Counted from the first letter of the stretch, positions 1 through 10,695 are shown. The stretch is DNA of 64,000 bases from Myxocyprinus asiaticus (GCF_019703515.2 NC_059365.1:34615501-34679500), one strand, 5' to 3'. The notes: generated from the sequence alone by a model not told the origin. Numbers and translations are program-made.

Positions 1-490
1 TACAGATGACACAAGTGAGATGATGTAAGTGACATGTGAGGATATGATCCTGCTGTCACAAAGGACAGAAATGTCCTAAAGGAAGACACTGAAGAGTGGA
101 GGACCATGACCATGATAATATTCATTGATATTCAGAAGGGGACGGAGGGTAATGGTATTTGAGAATCGCTCAGGCGTCAGGCCATTCACCTCTAATGTCA
201 GAGGTGATTACACGCTAATTGAAGTAATCAAGCCCCGCTGCTAATCACTGTTAAAGGAACCTCCCCTTTATCACCTTGTTCTCCAGAAGACTCTATACAA
301 GAGACACCTTTCACACTAAATCACAGAACCGCCGGTGGGAATGTACAATACATTCGCTGAGGTGCGTGACCCCTCTCAAGGACATTTGCTATTATGCTTA
401 ACGTCCTCTTTAAATGTACACACATATAAATTATATGATGAGACAGACACATTTATGACCGTTAGTGTGTGCGTGTGACCATAGGTGAAT
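1..490. other. No gene seen
   Basis: Ordinary AT-leaning sequence. No coding stretch, RNA gene or repeat boundary could be supported here. Confidence 0.5.
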
Positions 491-720
491 TATGGCCCGG
501 GACAATAGGGCTCTTGACTACCAGGGGCCCAGGGGGGCCCTGGGCTGTAAGGTCTCGTGGCCCATTAACAAATGTTTATATATGCTTAAAATATGTGTGC
601 CCCAAAGCCTAGGCAAGGCCCCTTCAATAGGGCCCTGTAACTGTGCGGGCCCCCAGCCATCTTATAGGGCCCCTTTGCCTCCCTGTTTCTTATTTAAAAA
701 AATGTTGCCACTCTTTAACA
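491..720. other. GGCCC-rich segment, unclassified
   Basis: A locally GC-rich stretch with many GGGCCC and GGGGCCC words, unlike the AT-rich flanks. An open frame of about 118 codons crosses it but has the composition of chance coding and resembles no family I know. It may be part of an old retroelement, but no domain is visible. Confidence 0.3.
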
Positions 721-738
721 GTGCTCGTATCACATTTG

Positions 739-1320
739 ATACATTTTCATTTACATTTACATTTACATTTATTCATTTGGCAGACGCTTTTATCCAAAGC
801 GACTTACAAAAGAGGAAAAAACATAAGCGAATCTTCTTAAGGGGATAGTGGTACGAAAAGTGCCATATTACAAAGTTTCACTAGCATCAGAATAGCATTC
901 AAAACAGATTAAAGTTCAACAAGGATTTTTATTTTTTTTATTTACTTTTTTTTGACTGGTTAAGTGCTCATAGAAAAAATTTGTTTTTAGCCGTTTTTTT
1001 GGAAACAGAAAGTGAGTCAGCTTCACGGATGGAGTTGGGAAGGTCATTCCACCAATGTGGTATGATGAAGCCGAAAGTCCGTGAAAGTGTTTTGGTGCCT
1101 CTTTGTGTTGGTACAACAAGGCGACATTCCTTAGCCGACCGCAGGCTTCTAGTGGGCGTGTAGCTCTGCAGAAATTATTTTAGGTATGCTGGAGCAGACT
1201 CAGTGACTGTTTTGTATGCCAGCATCAGAGCCTTGAACTTGATACGTCCATCAACCGGCAGCCAGTGAAGAGAGACAAGGAGTGGTGTAACATGTGCTCT
1301 CTTTAGCATGACTTATAAAG
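739..1320 (-). mobile_element. 5'-truncated L2-clade LINE (3' end of RT ORF plus tail)
   Basis: On the minus strand, 1320 to about 1015 encodes the region after the RT catalytic core of L2-type LINEs, including HVTPLLVSLHWLPVDGRIKF, a YKTVTESAPAYL block and, after one in-frame TAA, RSLRSAKECRLVVP and WWNDLPNSIREADSLS. This follows the usual 'SLHWLPV..RI.FK....YK.L...AP.YL' and 'RSLRSA....VP....WN.LP..IR...S' signatures of the family. Further 3', at about 739-812, the minus strand reads GTCGCTTTGGATAAAAGCG followed by CTGCC, AAATG and hexamer repeats of AAATGT. This is the stem-loop with a GGATA loop and the short tandem tail that L2/UnaL2-type reverse transcriptases recognise. The 5' portion is missing, as usual after incomplete reverse transcription. 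Inactive. Confidence 0.8.
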
Positions 1321-1954
1321 CCTCTACATCATCAACATGATCAAAACTTTGCTGAAAAAACTGATGTATGCAATGTTCTAGATATATACTGCCTCCTGGT
1401 TAATGTTTCCGTGCTCTTCTGGAAGTAAAAGACCTTGCAATTTCATTTCCAAAATGGCTGCCTTCGTGTTGCGATGCACTCATCTTTTTGATAGAGTAAA
1501 AGTAACAATAACGTTTATATTGGTACTGATATTTTGAATTGAGTATTTACTGAATTGAAGCAATGTGTGCTAACTTTTTTGTACATTATTTAATAGAACA
1601 ATTTTGTTGAAAATGTGTGTATAAAATGTGATACAACAGGGTTTGAGGTACAGTATATCTCTTAATCATCATTACATTATGTCCATGCCCACCACAAAAA
1701 AAAAAAAAAAAAACAGATTGAGACCTGATTTATAATTAAGTTATTTTACATATGCAGCTTGCTCTGTCATTATAAAGACCTCTTGGTTTTATATTACAAG
1801 CTGTTATGATCCTATTTTACTAGACAGCAAACGTCAATATAGTTTTTGGTGGATAAAAAACATTATAATAATTGATTGTATTAAAAAACATAATATTGTA
1901 TTTGATGTGCTGAATTGTAATGTCATACATTTTTATAGAGCAAGGAGAGGAAGT
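1321..1954. other. No gene seen
   Basis: AT-rich sequence with an A-run near 1696. No open frame of note and no recognised element boundary. Confidence 0.5.
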
Positions 1955-2049
1955 TATCAGAATCAGAATCAGCTTTATTGCCAAGTATGCTTACACATAC
2001 AAGGAAAAAATGTAATAGAATATAAAGTATATATAGAATACACAATAAG

Positions 2050-2405
2050 ACTATGAAGTTTTAGGCACTAGGGAAAAATGTTGCAGAGTAAGGATATCTT
2101 CAAAAATAATGCCATAAATAGTTTTCATTTATCAATTAACATTATACAAAGTCCAGTAAACATAAAAAAGCTAAATCAATATTTGGTGTGACCACCTTTG
2201 CCTTCAAAACAGCACCAATTCTCCTAGGTATACCTGGACACAGTTTTTCTTGGTTGTTGGCAGATAGGATGTTCCAAGCTTCTTGGAGAATTCACCACAG
2301 TTCTTCTATCTATTTCGGCTGTCTCAATTGCTTCTGTTGCTTCATGTAATCCCAGACTGACTATTCAGTGGGGGCTCTGTGCGGACCATGCCATCTGTTG
2401 CAGGG
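2050..2405 (-). mobile_element. Tc1-like transposon fragment (C-terminal end of transposase)
   Basis: On the minus strand, 2400 to 2168 reads, across frameshifts, as the end of a Tc1 transposase: WSAQSP (family: SPDLNPIE), a SLGLHEATEA-like block, and the terminal residues GKGGHTKY followed by a stop at about 2174. The sequence beyond the stop, down to about 2050 (GAAGTTTTAGGCACT), matches my memory of the 3' flank and terminal repeat of a common fish Tc1 family. The element stops abruptly at about 2405, just before another Tc1 element begins, so it was probably interrupted by it. Inactive. Confidence 0.6.
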
Positions 2406-2423
2406 CACATATATACATGCAAA

Positions 2424-3952
2424 CAATACCCCATAATGACAACATGAAAGAAGTTTGTTTGAAATCTTTGCAAATTTATTAAAAATAAAAAACGAAAAAA
2501 ATCACATACATAAGTATTCACAGCCTTTGCCATGACACTCAAAATTGAGCTCAGGTGCATCCTGTTTCCACTGATCATCCTTGAGATGTTTCTACAACTT
2601 GATTGGAGTCCACCTGTGGTAAATTCAGTTGATTGGACATGATGTGGAAAGGCACACACCTGTCTATATAAGATCCCACAGTTAACAGTGCATGTCAGAG
2701 CACAAACCAAGCAATGAAGTCCAAGGAATTGTCTGTAGACCTCCGAGACAGGATTGTATCGAGGCACAAATCTGGGGAAGGGTACAGAAAAATTTCTGCA
2801 GCATTGAAGGTCCCAATGAGCACAGTGGCCTCCATCATCCGTAAATGGAAGAAGTTTGGAACCACCAGGACTCTTCCTAGAGCTGGCCGCCCGGCCAAAC
2901 TGAGTGATCGGGGGAGAAGGGCCTTAGTCAGGGAGGTGACCAAAAACCCGATGGTCACTCTGACAGAGCTCCAGCGTTTCTCTGTGGAGAGAGGAGAACC
3001 TTCCAGAAGAACAACCATCTCTGCAGCACTCCACCAATCAGGCCTGTATGGTAGAATGGCCAGACGGAAGCCACTCCTCAGTAAAAGGCACATGACAGCC
3101 CGCCTGGAGTTTGCCAAAAGGCAACTGAAGAACTCTCAGACCATGAGAAACAATATTCTGTGGTCTGATTAAACAAAGATTGAACTCTTTGGCCTGAATG
3201 GCAAGCGTCTGGAGGAAAACAGGCACCGCTCATCACCTGGCCAATACCATCCCTACAGTGAAGCATGGTGGTGGCAGCATCATGCTGTGGGGATGTTTTT
3301 CAGCGGCAGGAACTGGAAGACTAGTCAGGATCGAGGGAAAGATGAATGCAGCAATGTACAGAGACATCCTTGATGAAAACCTGCTCCAGAGCGCTCTGGA
3401 CCTCAGACTGGGGCAAAGGTTCATATTCCAACAGGACAATGACCCTAAGCACACAGCCAAGATAACAAAGGAGTGGCTCCGGGACAACTCTGTGAATGTC
3501 CTTGAGTGGCCCAGCCAGAGCCCAGACTTTAACCCGATTGAACATCTCTGGAGAGATCTGAAAATGGCTGTGCACCGACGCTCCCCATCCAACCTGATGG
3601 AGCTTGAGAGGTCCTGCAAAGAAGAATGGGAGAAACTGCCCAAAAATAGGTGTGCCAAGCTTGCAGCATCATACTCAAAAAGACTAATTGGTGCCAAAGG
3701 TGCTTCAACAAAGTATTGAGCAAAGACTGTGAATACTTATGTACATGTGATTAATTTTTTTGTATTTTTTTTGTATTATTTTTTTTATAAAACATTTGCA
3801 AAGATTTCAAACAAACTTCTTTCAAGTTATCATTATGGGGTATTGTTTTTAGAATTTTGAGGAAAATAATGAATTTAATCCATTTTGGAATAAGGTTGTA
3901 ACATAAAATGTGGAAAAAGTGAAGTGCTGTGAATACTTTCCGGATGCACTGT
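2424..3952 (+). mobile_element. Tc1-like DNA transposon, left end truncated
   Basis: A Tc1/mariner element with a transposase on the plus strand and a long right terminal inverted repeat. The right arm (about 3735-3952) ends in CTTTCCGGATGCACTGTA. The left arm begins inside the repeat, at AACAATACCCCATAATGACA (about 2424). That is the reverse complement of TGTCATTATGGGGTATTGTT-like sequence near 3827, so the outermost left part is lost. It lies inside the 3' UTR of the old LINE and abuts another Tc1 fragment. The missing left end and the broken ORF make it immobile. Confidence 0.8.
2714..3719 (+). pseudogene. Tc1-like transposase, one stop and one frameshift
   Basis: Cut-and-paste transposase that binds terminal inverted repeats and inserts at TA. 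The start is the ATG at 2714 (MKSKELSVDLRDRIV). Residues 1-110 hold the paired-like helix-turn-helix pair, with the GRPAKLS linker motif at about residues 57-63. The DD34E catalytic set is visible: D in ILWSD (just before the TAA at 3170-3172), D in [11 protein letters not shown], and E in [11 protein letters not shown]. The usual codon after WSD (Glu) has become the stop. A frameshift near 3205-3212, where the family has a longer AKRHVW-like segment, moves the rest to another frame. The C-terminus GAKGASTKY is intact at 3719. The total matches the usual length of about 340 residues. Few lesions suggest a fairly recent copy. Confidence 0.85.
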
Positions 3953-3993
3953 ACACATACATACACACATACATACATACATACACACATACT

Positions 3994-4088
<95 letters not shown>

Positions 4089-4110
4089 GTATATATATAT
4101 ATACACACAC
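3953..4110. repeat. Compound microsatellite (CATA)n-(CA)n-(TA)n
   Basis: Tetranucleotide CATA units pass into CA and then TA dinucleotides directly after the Tc1 right end. Very likely length-polymorphic. Confidence 0.95.
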
Positions 4111-4258
4111 ACATACACAAATCTAAATACAAATCTGTTATTCTGTTATATACAGTGCAAGGGAATGTAATGGCAGAAGAGGTTGGATGTGTTGGATAAG
4201 TATAAAAAAGATTAGACTGTAAATTGCACATAATTATTGCTCAATGGGGCAGTTTTAA

Positions 4259-5432
4259 CTGTTATGAGATGGATAGCCTGAGGGAAAAAACTGTTCTGGT
4301 GCTCAGAGCTCTGAAGCATCGGCCAGAAGGCAACAGTTCAAAAAGGTATTGGGCAGGGTGAGTGGGGTCCAGAGTGATTTTTCCAGCCTTTTTCCTCACT
4401 CTGGAAGTGTATAGTCCTTGAAGGGAGGGCAGGGGGCAACCAATAATCCTCTCTGCAGTCCAAACTGTCCTTTGTAGTCTTCTGATATCCGATTTCGTAG
4501 CTGAACCAAACCAGACAGTTATTGAAGTACAGAGGACAGACTCAATGACTGCTGAGTAGAACTGTATCAGCAGCGCCTGTGGCAGGTTGAACTTCCTCAG
4601 CTGACGAAGGAAGTACAACCTCTGCTGTGTCTTTTTCACAATGGAGTCAATGTGGGTCTCCCACTTCAGGTCCTGTGAGATGGTAGTGCCCAGGAACCTG
4701 AATGACTCCACTGCTGCCACAGTGCTTTTTAGAGGGGGGTCAGTGTTGGGGTGTTACTCCTAAAGACCACAAACATCTCCACCATTTTGAGCGTGTTCAG
4801 CTCCAGGTTGTTTTGACTGCACCAGACAGCCAGCTGTTTAACCTCCCTTCTGTATGCAGACTCATCGTTATCTCGGATGAGACCGATGACAGTGGTGTCG
4901 TCTGCAAACTTCAGGAGCAATGCAGTCATTGGTGTAGAGGGCGAAGAGTAGTGGGGAGAGCACACATCCCTGGGGGGCACCAGTGCTGATCATACAGGTG
5001 CTGGAAGGGAATTTCCCCTCTTACACAAGCTGCTGCCTGTCCGTCAGAAAGCTGATAATCCACTGATAGATAGACGTGGGAACAGAGAGTTGGTGTAATC
5101 TAGTCTGGAGTATAGCTGGGATGATGGTGTTAAAAGCCGAACTGATGTCCACAAAAAGGATCCTTGCATATGTCCCTGGTCTGTCCAGATGTTGCAGGAC
5201 ATGATGCAATCCCAAACTGACTGCATCCTCCACAGACCTTTTTGCTCGATAAGCAGATTGAAGGGGACCTAGAAAGTGCCAGTATTCTATTGAAAATCAG
5301 TGTGAAGATGGGGGCAGGCTGGTTAGCAAAGGTAAGACACGTGGGTGAAACATCATCTGGGCCCTGTGCTTTCCTTGTCTTTTGTTTTTGGAAGACATGG
5401 CACACTTCCTCTTCACACTTTAATTTAACCAA
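4259..5432 (-). pseudogene. LINE reverse transcriptase, frameshifted remains
   Basis: Reverse transcriptase of a Jockey-superfamily LINE, which would copy its own RNA at a nicked chromosomal target. Reading 5432 to 4262 on the minus strand, the blocks appear in order. An N-terminal KTRKAQGPDDVSP comes first. Motif A is ILFVDISSAFNTI (about 5140-5180). Motif B is TGAPQGCVLSPLLFALYTND (about 4925-4985), followed by a frameshift. Motif C is KFADDTTVIGLI (about 4900). The thumb region FRFLGTTISQDLKWETHID and KKTQQRLYFLRQLRKF (4550-4720) comes last, with the C-terminal DPTHPAQYLFELLPSGRCFR. At least three frame changes and a deletion between the first block and motif A break it. It is not expected to make a protein. 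Confidence 0.8.
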
Positions 5433-5459
5433 TTTAATTTAATTAATTTAATTGTATTT

Positions 5460-5692
5460 ATTTATCACATGTTATACATTTGCACATATACAGTGAAATT
5501 ATTTTTTTTTCACATATCCCAGCTAAGCTGGGGTCAGAGTGCAGGGTCAGCCATGATACGGCACCCCTGGAGCAGATAGGGTCAAGGGCCTTGCTCAAGG
5601 GCCCAACAGTGACATCTTGGCGGTGCTGGGGCTTGAACCCCCGACCTTCTGATCAGTAACCCAGAGCCTTAACCACTGCCCCCACTGCCCCC
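5460..5692 (-). mobile_element. tRNA-derived SINE, copy 1
   Basis: The minus strand from about 5692 reads as a tRNA-like head with a good RNA polymerase III B box (GGTTCAAGCCC, minus strand of 5629-5639). Next is a body containing CTGTTGGGCCCTTGAGCAAG, and then a tail ending CAGCTTAGCTGGGATATGTG and TTTCACTGTATATGTG. A second copy lies at about 14654-14876. The A box region is eroded here compared with copy 2 (GGGGGCAGTGG in place of GGCTCAGCGG). It sits within the 5' part of the old LINE. It may belong to one of the cyprinid tRNA-SINE families, but I cannot fix the family name from memory. Confidence 0.7.
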
Positions 5693-5939
5693 CAAGATCT
5701 TAAGTGCAGGTTGAGTAGCAGGAGGGGGGAGGAGGGGGTTTGCAGGAGGTGTTGGTGTTTGTGTGAAGTGAAGGTCAGAGTGGGTGTGGGGTGTGAGATT
5801 GGGCCTGTTTCCATCACTTTGCGATTGTCCAAGAGAGAGATGGATTGTATTGACGCTCGTGTGCTCTTCCTTGCATTCCCGGATATCATCCTTGAATTTT
5901 TCCACCTGAATTTCTCAACCCGTATTCAACAACCTTAAT

Positions 5940-6081
5940 ATTGAGACCTGAATTTCACGACCTGAAATCCACCACTTGAATAATAAAAACTTGAATTTCA
6001 CAGCCTTATTTTTATTTTTTTTTTTTATTTACTTATTTTTTTAGGTGAATTCACACACAATATTTTCAAATATTTAAAATT

Positions 6082-6122
<41 letters not shown>

Positions 6123-7430
6123 AATTGATATCGAATTACACCCAGTCTTTTTTGAACATCATGAATTCGGAGGCTTTTTCAAGTTCTGGTGATATAAAAA
6201 TGACGCCATACCTATGCAATTATGTTCAGTTATTTCAATGATTCATAATTCGATGCCAGAATTTATTATTTATTTTATTTTTTTTAAATGTCTGTGAATG
6301 TTTGTTTGATCTGTTTGATTAAATGAATAAAATATAGGAACAAACACTTGAGTATTTATTACTAACTAACAAGTAACACCTCGGTAACTATTAATGGTTT
6401 ATAATGTGTTTTCACTTTAGAATAATGGTCCAGATAATATTTAACTCCCAAGGAAGGAAACAGTAAGATCTCATTAATTAATAATGCCTTACCATGACCC
6501 TCACTTTAGAATAATCATCCAGATCATTAGTAATTCTTTCATACTTATGTGGTAACACTTGACTCATTACTTATGGATTACCAGAATTATTTAAAAAAGA
6601 CCTTCAGCAATATCAAACACGCATAATTTAATATTTTTTTAATGAACAGAAGAGATAGGGATAGGGATGATCAGCTCTGAATAGAACGCACCCCATAATT
6701 CGGATAAGCAAGAACAGATATAGCAGGGTGAGCCAGAACCACCTAAATGTAGCTTAAAAAAGTGAAAGTTAGTGATATACAGTTCCATAAAACAGTCTTT
6801 AAACATAAGCAATAAAGCAGTGTGTATATTTGAAAGATGTTTTTTTTTTTTTTTTTTTGATACACACAATGGTTAAATCAGATTTTAGTGGTTATGACAG
6901 GTATTTTTAAATTAGTTAGTGCTGTTACATTTACGATAAAAAAATTTCAGTGTGTACACTGCAATGCAACCCTCTAAAGATATATGATTGGAGATCATTT
7001 TAATCACTATGAAGGATCTCTAATTGTCTGGGTAAGACGCAGTGGCAGGCCATGCATTTAAAATCTAGGCCTTCAGTGTGATTCATGCCATTAAGAAAAT
7101 AGTTTCACAATGAATAAGACACCCTATGCCTTTGGGCATCATACATTATTTCGCAGCTAACTAGTAATACCAATTGACATTTTAAAAACACATCCACACA
7201 CGAAAGCCAGAACTTGAAACGACACTTAATGCTCAAGTAAGCCTAATTTTAACTGCAGCATGACTGTTTTGTGAAATGAACGTCTCCCGAACAGACATTC
7301 AAAAATCATAATTTTTCATATGAATCTAACAAGGAGGTCTATAATACCTGGTAAAATCTATCTAATAATATTTGCGATTTAAATGTTGCTTGCAATACAT
7401 TTAGTTTTGTCAGGGTACACGGTTATGCTG
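5940..7430. other. No gene seen; A-tract and AT-rich DNA
   Basis: Contains short reiterated 'acctgaattt' words near 5945-6010, an uninterrupted A-run of about 40 bases at 6081-6121, a T-run at about 6840, and two similar CACTTTAGAATAAT segments near 6412 and 6502. Nothing coding is visible. Confidence 0.5.
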
Positions 7431-7942
7431 TGTTCCATTCAAGTTGGATGAGGGATATTCCTACTTGATATCTCCGACCACAAATGCATTCCATTCCCCG
7501 ATATTCGGAACTGCAACGCTCCCTTTAGCGTAGCAGGGGTTTGACTCTCATTAGAGATGTCTCCTAGCAACCCAATTGATAAACAATGCTGCAGCGCTAG
7601 CATTGGTGCTTCAGGTGTACGATTATCAAAAGAGATTATAATTTACCATGTTTTATACACCTGTTTCTGCAGGTGTTTGTTAAGCAAGCTTTAATATTAT
7701 GTAATGTGGAAACAAACTCATTTATCGATATTACTTAATAAAGTGAATGTTTATCACTTACTTTGTATATCTCCCTGAGTGTCGACATGTTTGTGTGACA
7801 AATTGGCGAAATCGGAGTTGAGAATTTCTGCACGAGCCTACAAGTTGTAATTCTGACTTAAAGATGCATTCCACTGCACTTTTCCTAGTAGGAAGTTGTA
7901 AAATCCGACTTTCCGAGTTGAATGGAATGCAGCACTACTTTT
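7428..7942. repeat. MITE-like element with inverted ends
   Basis: The left end TGCTGTGTTCCATTCAAGTT and the right end, whose reverse complement is GTGCTGCATTCCATTCAACT, form imperfect inverted repeats. The similarity continues inward for tens of bases (ATATTCCTACTTGATATC against ACTTCCTACTAGG-type sequence). No transposase is inside. This is a typical non-autonomous fish DNA element of uncertain superfamily. Confidence 0.6.
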
Positions 7943-8618
7943 CAAAACTTGATCCAACACTGAATGCTCAAGCAGCCTAATTTACACTTAGAAAACTCCT
8001 GATGTTGCCATAACAATGCAAAAAGCACTTACCAATTTGCTTGAATTGAAAATCAGTCCCCCTTTCCTGTTTAATAAATTAAGCAATCACACAGTCATGC
8101 AGAACATCTCGTGTTTTTAAATCCATAAGAATCTCTTTCTCAACGGCAATACCAGCAGTGATGACAGCTGACTCGTCAGACAGCTTGATCTTATGCTTTT
8201 CACTCTTGAATTACATACATCACTTAAAGCATGATTGCGTTACTCAAGGCCAGCTAGAAGGCCTCAACTGGGACATATCCTAAAAATCACACCCACCAAG
8301 AACAAATAAATCAGTCTGATTGGCTGATGAATCTGACAGGGATTCTGAAGAAATTCTGAAGACCTGACGGGGTGGAGCTCAAACTCACACGCTGCTTCGA
8401 CTTCGGGCTTCGGGCATGCGATTTGTGAAACAGTTGTCACACTTTGCTTGTAAGCATCAAGGAATAAATTCTGAAGGGATACACTTTTTGTTTTTCTCTA
8501 TTTGTTTGTAGATTAATTAAGAGTGGAAAGCGATTAAAAATACATAGGCAAAAAGGTGATTGAGAATGAAAGGATGAAAAATGGGTGGGAAGGGAAGTGA
8601 GAGAAGGAGTGAGCATGA
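7943..8618. other. No gene seen
   Basis: A segment at 7945-7985 (ACACTGAATGCTCAAG) resembles one at 7200-7250 (ACACTTAATGCTCAAG), on either side of the MITE at 7428. This hints that the MITE landed in a locally duplicated repeat. Otherwise unremarkable. Confidence 0.4.

Positions 8619-8672
<54 letters not shown>
8619..8672 (+). repeat. (GA)n microsatellite
   Basis: About 27 consecutive GA units. The arginine/glutamate and serine/leucine frames across it are artefacts of the repeat. Confidence 0.95.
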
Positions 8673-8676
<4 letters not shown>

Positions 8677-8694
8677 AAAGCGGGACAAAACAAC

Positions 8695-8882
8695 ACTCCT
8701 CTGCTTCCAGGCATGCCACCCACCCAGTACTCAGCCGCAGCACTGCCCTCTGGCGGACGGCAGTGGGCTCCTCCACCTCCTGGCGGATGGCAGCAGCTTC
8801 TCTGCCCCCTGGAAGATGGCAGTGGGTTCCTCTGCCTCCTGGCGGATGGCAGCGGGCTCCTCCGCCCCCTGGTGGATAGCAA
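8695..8882. repeat. GC-rich minisatellite, units of roughly 33-36 bp
   Basis: About four or five imperfect units share a core like CTGGCGGATGGCAGCGGGCT followed by CCTCCGCCCC. The block is clearly richer in GC than its flanks. Similar words (GGATGGCAGCAGCGCTCC, CTCCTCCGCCCCTGGCAGCGG) recur inside the small LTR-flanked element at 44.8-45.5 kb, also next to a GA-rich tract. This block may be a fragment of that family. Confidence 0.65.
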
Positions 8883-9049
8883 CAAAAAACTGTTTAGGTT
8901 TGATTGCTTCCTTCTGTGGAGGGGATTCACTAAGAATGAATTGTGGCCGCTGATAGCATTGCTTATTTGCACATGCTGTCTGTGTTGTTTAGGCACCAGA
9001 TTCAACATGATCACACAGGAAATCAGCATGTTGCTTCTGAATGTTCCGG

Positions 9050-9490
9050 TACCCTGAAATGGACCCCATTATGCCAAGTTACTGATAAGCACTATCTACC
9101 ATCAGATATTTTTGCATCAATTAAAATGTGTTTACCTTTTCTTGTGGCGCGAGTAGCCTCAGAGACGTGAATTTTGGTCCCATAGAAACCAGGAAGTAAT
9201 CTTGTTTACATAATCAGCATGACTGAGAGTGATTTGAAGGTTGCATTTGGCTCTAAGATTACATTTTTACTTCACTGACAGTTAGGTTAAGGGTTGGGGG
9301 TTGGGTGTAGGGGGTAGAGTTGATCAAATATGTATTCCTGTTGACTGTATTACATAATTTACAACAAAAAATATCAAACACAACAAAGCTGTATGTGTTA
9401 AAAAAAAAGCACAAAATATAACACAATAAATGCGCTGTTAATACATTTTTAAAAATTGAAGAGATAATTCAGCTCTCTACTGTCAGCGGC
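9050..9490. repeat. Dispersed repeat shared with 42.2 kb and, inverted, 14.9 kb
   Basis: 9100-9260 is clearly similar to 42300-42475: both contain AGATATTTTTGCATCAATT, a GTAGCCTCAGAGA or GCACTCAGAGATG block, GAAACCAGGAA and TCTAAGATTAC. The adjoining part, 9350-9490 (TGCGCTGTTAATACATTTTT and neighbours), is found in reverse complement at 14905-15035. It lies next to a Harbinger transposase relic and may be that element's non-coding flank. That link is inference. Confidence 0.6.
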
Positions 9491-9721
9491 CACTGAGCTC
9501 ACATGTGCCCAGTTCCATATTCGGCCACTGGGGGCAGTGCTTCGAATTTTTGTAAGTACAGATCAATTTCACTGGAAGAACTTTCGACCTGTTGCCAATT
9601 TCATATGGAGATAAGTCTGCCTGCTTCATGCTAGCAATTATGCAAATCAGGTAACAGCGCAAACACGCACAAAACTGTAGTTGCAAAGCAAATTGCATGC
9701 TGCAGTTGTCGATCATCCAGA

Positions 9722-9925
9722 TTGGTTCTGAGTGCTAAGTGGTGCAGGTTGCAGCAGACTACTGCGATCTTGCATACTTTACAGGAAATGGACATCATTG
9801 CTCCCCCACTGTGATCCAGGCACCTGAATCAGCTCTTTAAAATGCCAAAAGTGCATTTGGTTACAACATGCAATTGGGAATATGCCTGGTTATAGTGCTT
9901 CTCTCCATCATTCGATCATCAGTTG
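9722..9925 (-). pseudogene. Harbinger (PIF-type) transposase, C-terminal relic
   Basis: Minus-strand reading from about 9906 gives EKHYNQAYSQLHVVTKCTFG, then ILKS, a stop, FRCLDHSGGAMM, KVCKIAVVCCNLHHLALR. This follows the HARBI1/PIF family pattern '..RYN.AHS..R.VIERTFGILK.RFRCLD..GG......KVCKI..ACC.LHN'. The family's acidic residue in the VIERTFG motif is a lysine here (TKCTFG), so the catalytic site is lost, and a stop interrupts ILKS/FRCL. The N-terminal two thirds are absent. This is an old inactive DNA-transposon fragment. Confidence 0.7.
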
Positions 9926-9929
9926 ATCA

Positions 9930-10690
9930 ATTTCTGCTATAATAATCAATCGCACATCACACATCTCTTTTTATACAATTCTTTTTGCCATTCACTTTAC
10001 CTGGTTGGTAATAATTAGGGTTACTAACTGTCCCATTAAATATGAAATCGTTCCGTATTAGAGGGAACAAAACTGTGTTCCGTTTCACACCCAAACTGCT
10101 GAGAATGTTTCATAAACCGAGAGAAATGGACCTGAAACAGGTGAGATGTGTATCGGCTATTAAACATTACATGGACGCCACACTTGACAGAAGCGGCCTG
10201 AAGACAGATCAGTGAAAATCAGTGCACTTTTTGTGACGTGTTTTCAGTCAGAAGCAGAGAATTTTCTCAAACATATAGCAGTCGAGTGCATGATTTGTTT
10301 CTCACCATTGCGAATCCAAAAACACCAGCAATTCATGAAATGGCATTACATTGCATTGCTTATGTCAGTGCTTTTTTCCAGAAAAGAGACTTAGCTAAAT
10401 GATGGTGAAAAAAAACAGCAGCACTTTAAGTACAAAAGAACAATATAGTACAGGTTTAGTTAAAACGCTTAATGTGATTCTCTTAAATTTCCCTTGTGAT
10501 AAACACTATTTACTGCCAAGACAACAACACTGTAATCCAAGGAGAAATACACTATTTCATGTTAAGTGTTTTCTGTACCATACAAATCCATTAAAATGCA
10601 TGGTTACTTAAAAAAGTTCTAAGACTCTTATTGACTCTTATTTTTTTTATTTTTATTTGTGATATATACTATTTTTTACACTAGTCAAAT
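9930..10690. other. No gene seen
   Basis: Short open frames here have no recognisable similarity. A faint 'gggttactaactgtcccat' segment at 10018 resembles a sequence near 36005-36060 and may be another old dispersed repeat. Confidence 0.4.
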
Positions 10691-10695
10691 ACAGT

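Larger units (their letters stand above)
1959..5935 (-). mobile_element. Old Jockey/CR1/Rex-type LINE, interrupted by later insertions
   Basis: The minus strand carries RT blocks from about 5432 down to 4262, and a 3' terminus at about 1959-2045 with AATAAAGCTGATTCTGATTC, a tail shared by many fish LINE copies. The 3' UTR is split by a Tc1 fragment, a second Tc1 element and a compound microsatellite between about 2050 and 4130. The 5' part is split by a tRNA-derived SINE at about 5460-5692. Distal minus-strand sequence at 5669-5905 (starting MEKFKDDIRECKEE) resembles the linker between endonuclease and RT. No endonuclease is present, so the copy is 5'-truncated. That the pieces belong to one insertion is inferred from order, strand and family. 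Confidence 0.65.

Noticed and set aside
3751..4231. Long Tyr/Ile/Thr/His and Cys/Val open frames
   Set aside because: Translations of CATA, CA and TA microsatellites; no gene.
8437..9057. Open frames of 80-170 codons on both strands around the GA tract
   Set aside because: They are produced by the (GA)n repeat and the GC-rich minisatellite; no domain and no conserved start.
9722..9925. A domesticated HARBI1-like gene
   Set aside because: Only the C-terminal fragment remains, with an in-frame stop and loss of the acidic residue in the ERTFG motif.
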